Positions 14,051 through 14,061 of a DNA stretch of 14,061 nucleotides are shown piece after piece (positions within the stretch are counted from its first letter, which is position 1; each line of letters opens with the position of its first letter). The DNA comes from an uncultured Clostridia bacterium. GTDB lineage: Bacteria > Bacillota > Clostridia > Oscillospirales > Ruminococcaceae. The stretch is taken from NCBI GenBank assembly GCA_937906945.1, contig CALCUE010000053.1, positions 1 to 14,061 of the forward strand, given 5' to 3'. Under the pieces are notes generated by a model. That model saw only the letters and a list, made by a program, of their open reading frames with translations. It did not search any database and was not told the DNA's origin. Position numbers and translations under genes: made by a program.

Positions 14051-14061
14051 AAAAAACGGCG

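Overview
This window is a block of bacterial housekeeping genes. All nine genes lie on the minus strand, so transcription runs right to left. The content suggests a member of the Bacillota (Firmicutes), most likely a Clostridia-type gut bacterium. The reasons are the folate-dependent TrmFO next to TopA and DprA, the plsX/rnc/smc neighbourhood, a type III pantothenate kinase, purine-rich AGGAGG-like ribosome binding sites, and intergenic hairpin repeats of a kind I remember as common in gut Clostridia genomes. That last point is recollection, not a search. The sequence is GC-rich. I cannot name a genus.

Layout in transcription order. At the right edge a short leader with three hairpins precedes dprA (DNA uptake and recombination mediator). 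After 48 bases comes a tightly coupled run: topA, trmFO (8-base overlap), plsX, rnc and an Elp3-like radical SAM gene (each with a 4-base ATGA overlap). A 387-base gene-free stretch built almost entirely of repeats separates this run from smc. A second 365-base repeat-bearing stretch separates smc from a two-gene unit, a GT-B glycosyltransferase and coaX, also joined by an ATGA overlap. The last 296 bases, at the left edge, hold two terminator-like hairpins, a good sigma-A type promoter pointing left and out of the window, and several strong inverted repeats.

How the genes fit together. DprA, TopA and SMC act on chromosome topology, structure and recombination. TrmFO and RNase III act on tRNA and rRNA or other RNA. 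PlsX starts phospholipid synthesis and CoaX starts coenzyme A synthesis. The radical SAM enzyme and the glycosyltransferase have no assigned substrate. The order is a compressed version of the usual Firmicutes arrangement: no fabD, fabG or acpP lies between plsX and rnc, and ftsY does not follow smc.

I do not see a new defence or mobile system. The points most worth checking are (1) topA, which has no ATG, GTG or TTG start that keeps its whole TOPRIM domain and seems to begin at an ACG codon behind a well-placed Shine-Dalgarno sequence; (2) a near-consensus promoter interleaved with a terminator downstream of coaX; and (3) hairpin repeats whose copies differ by compensating changes in both arms, which suggests that the folded structure is what is kept.
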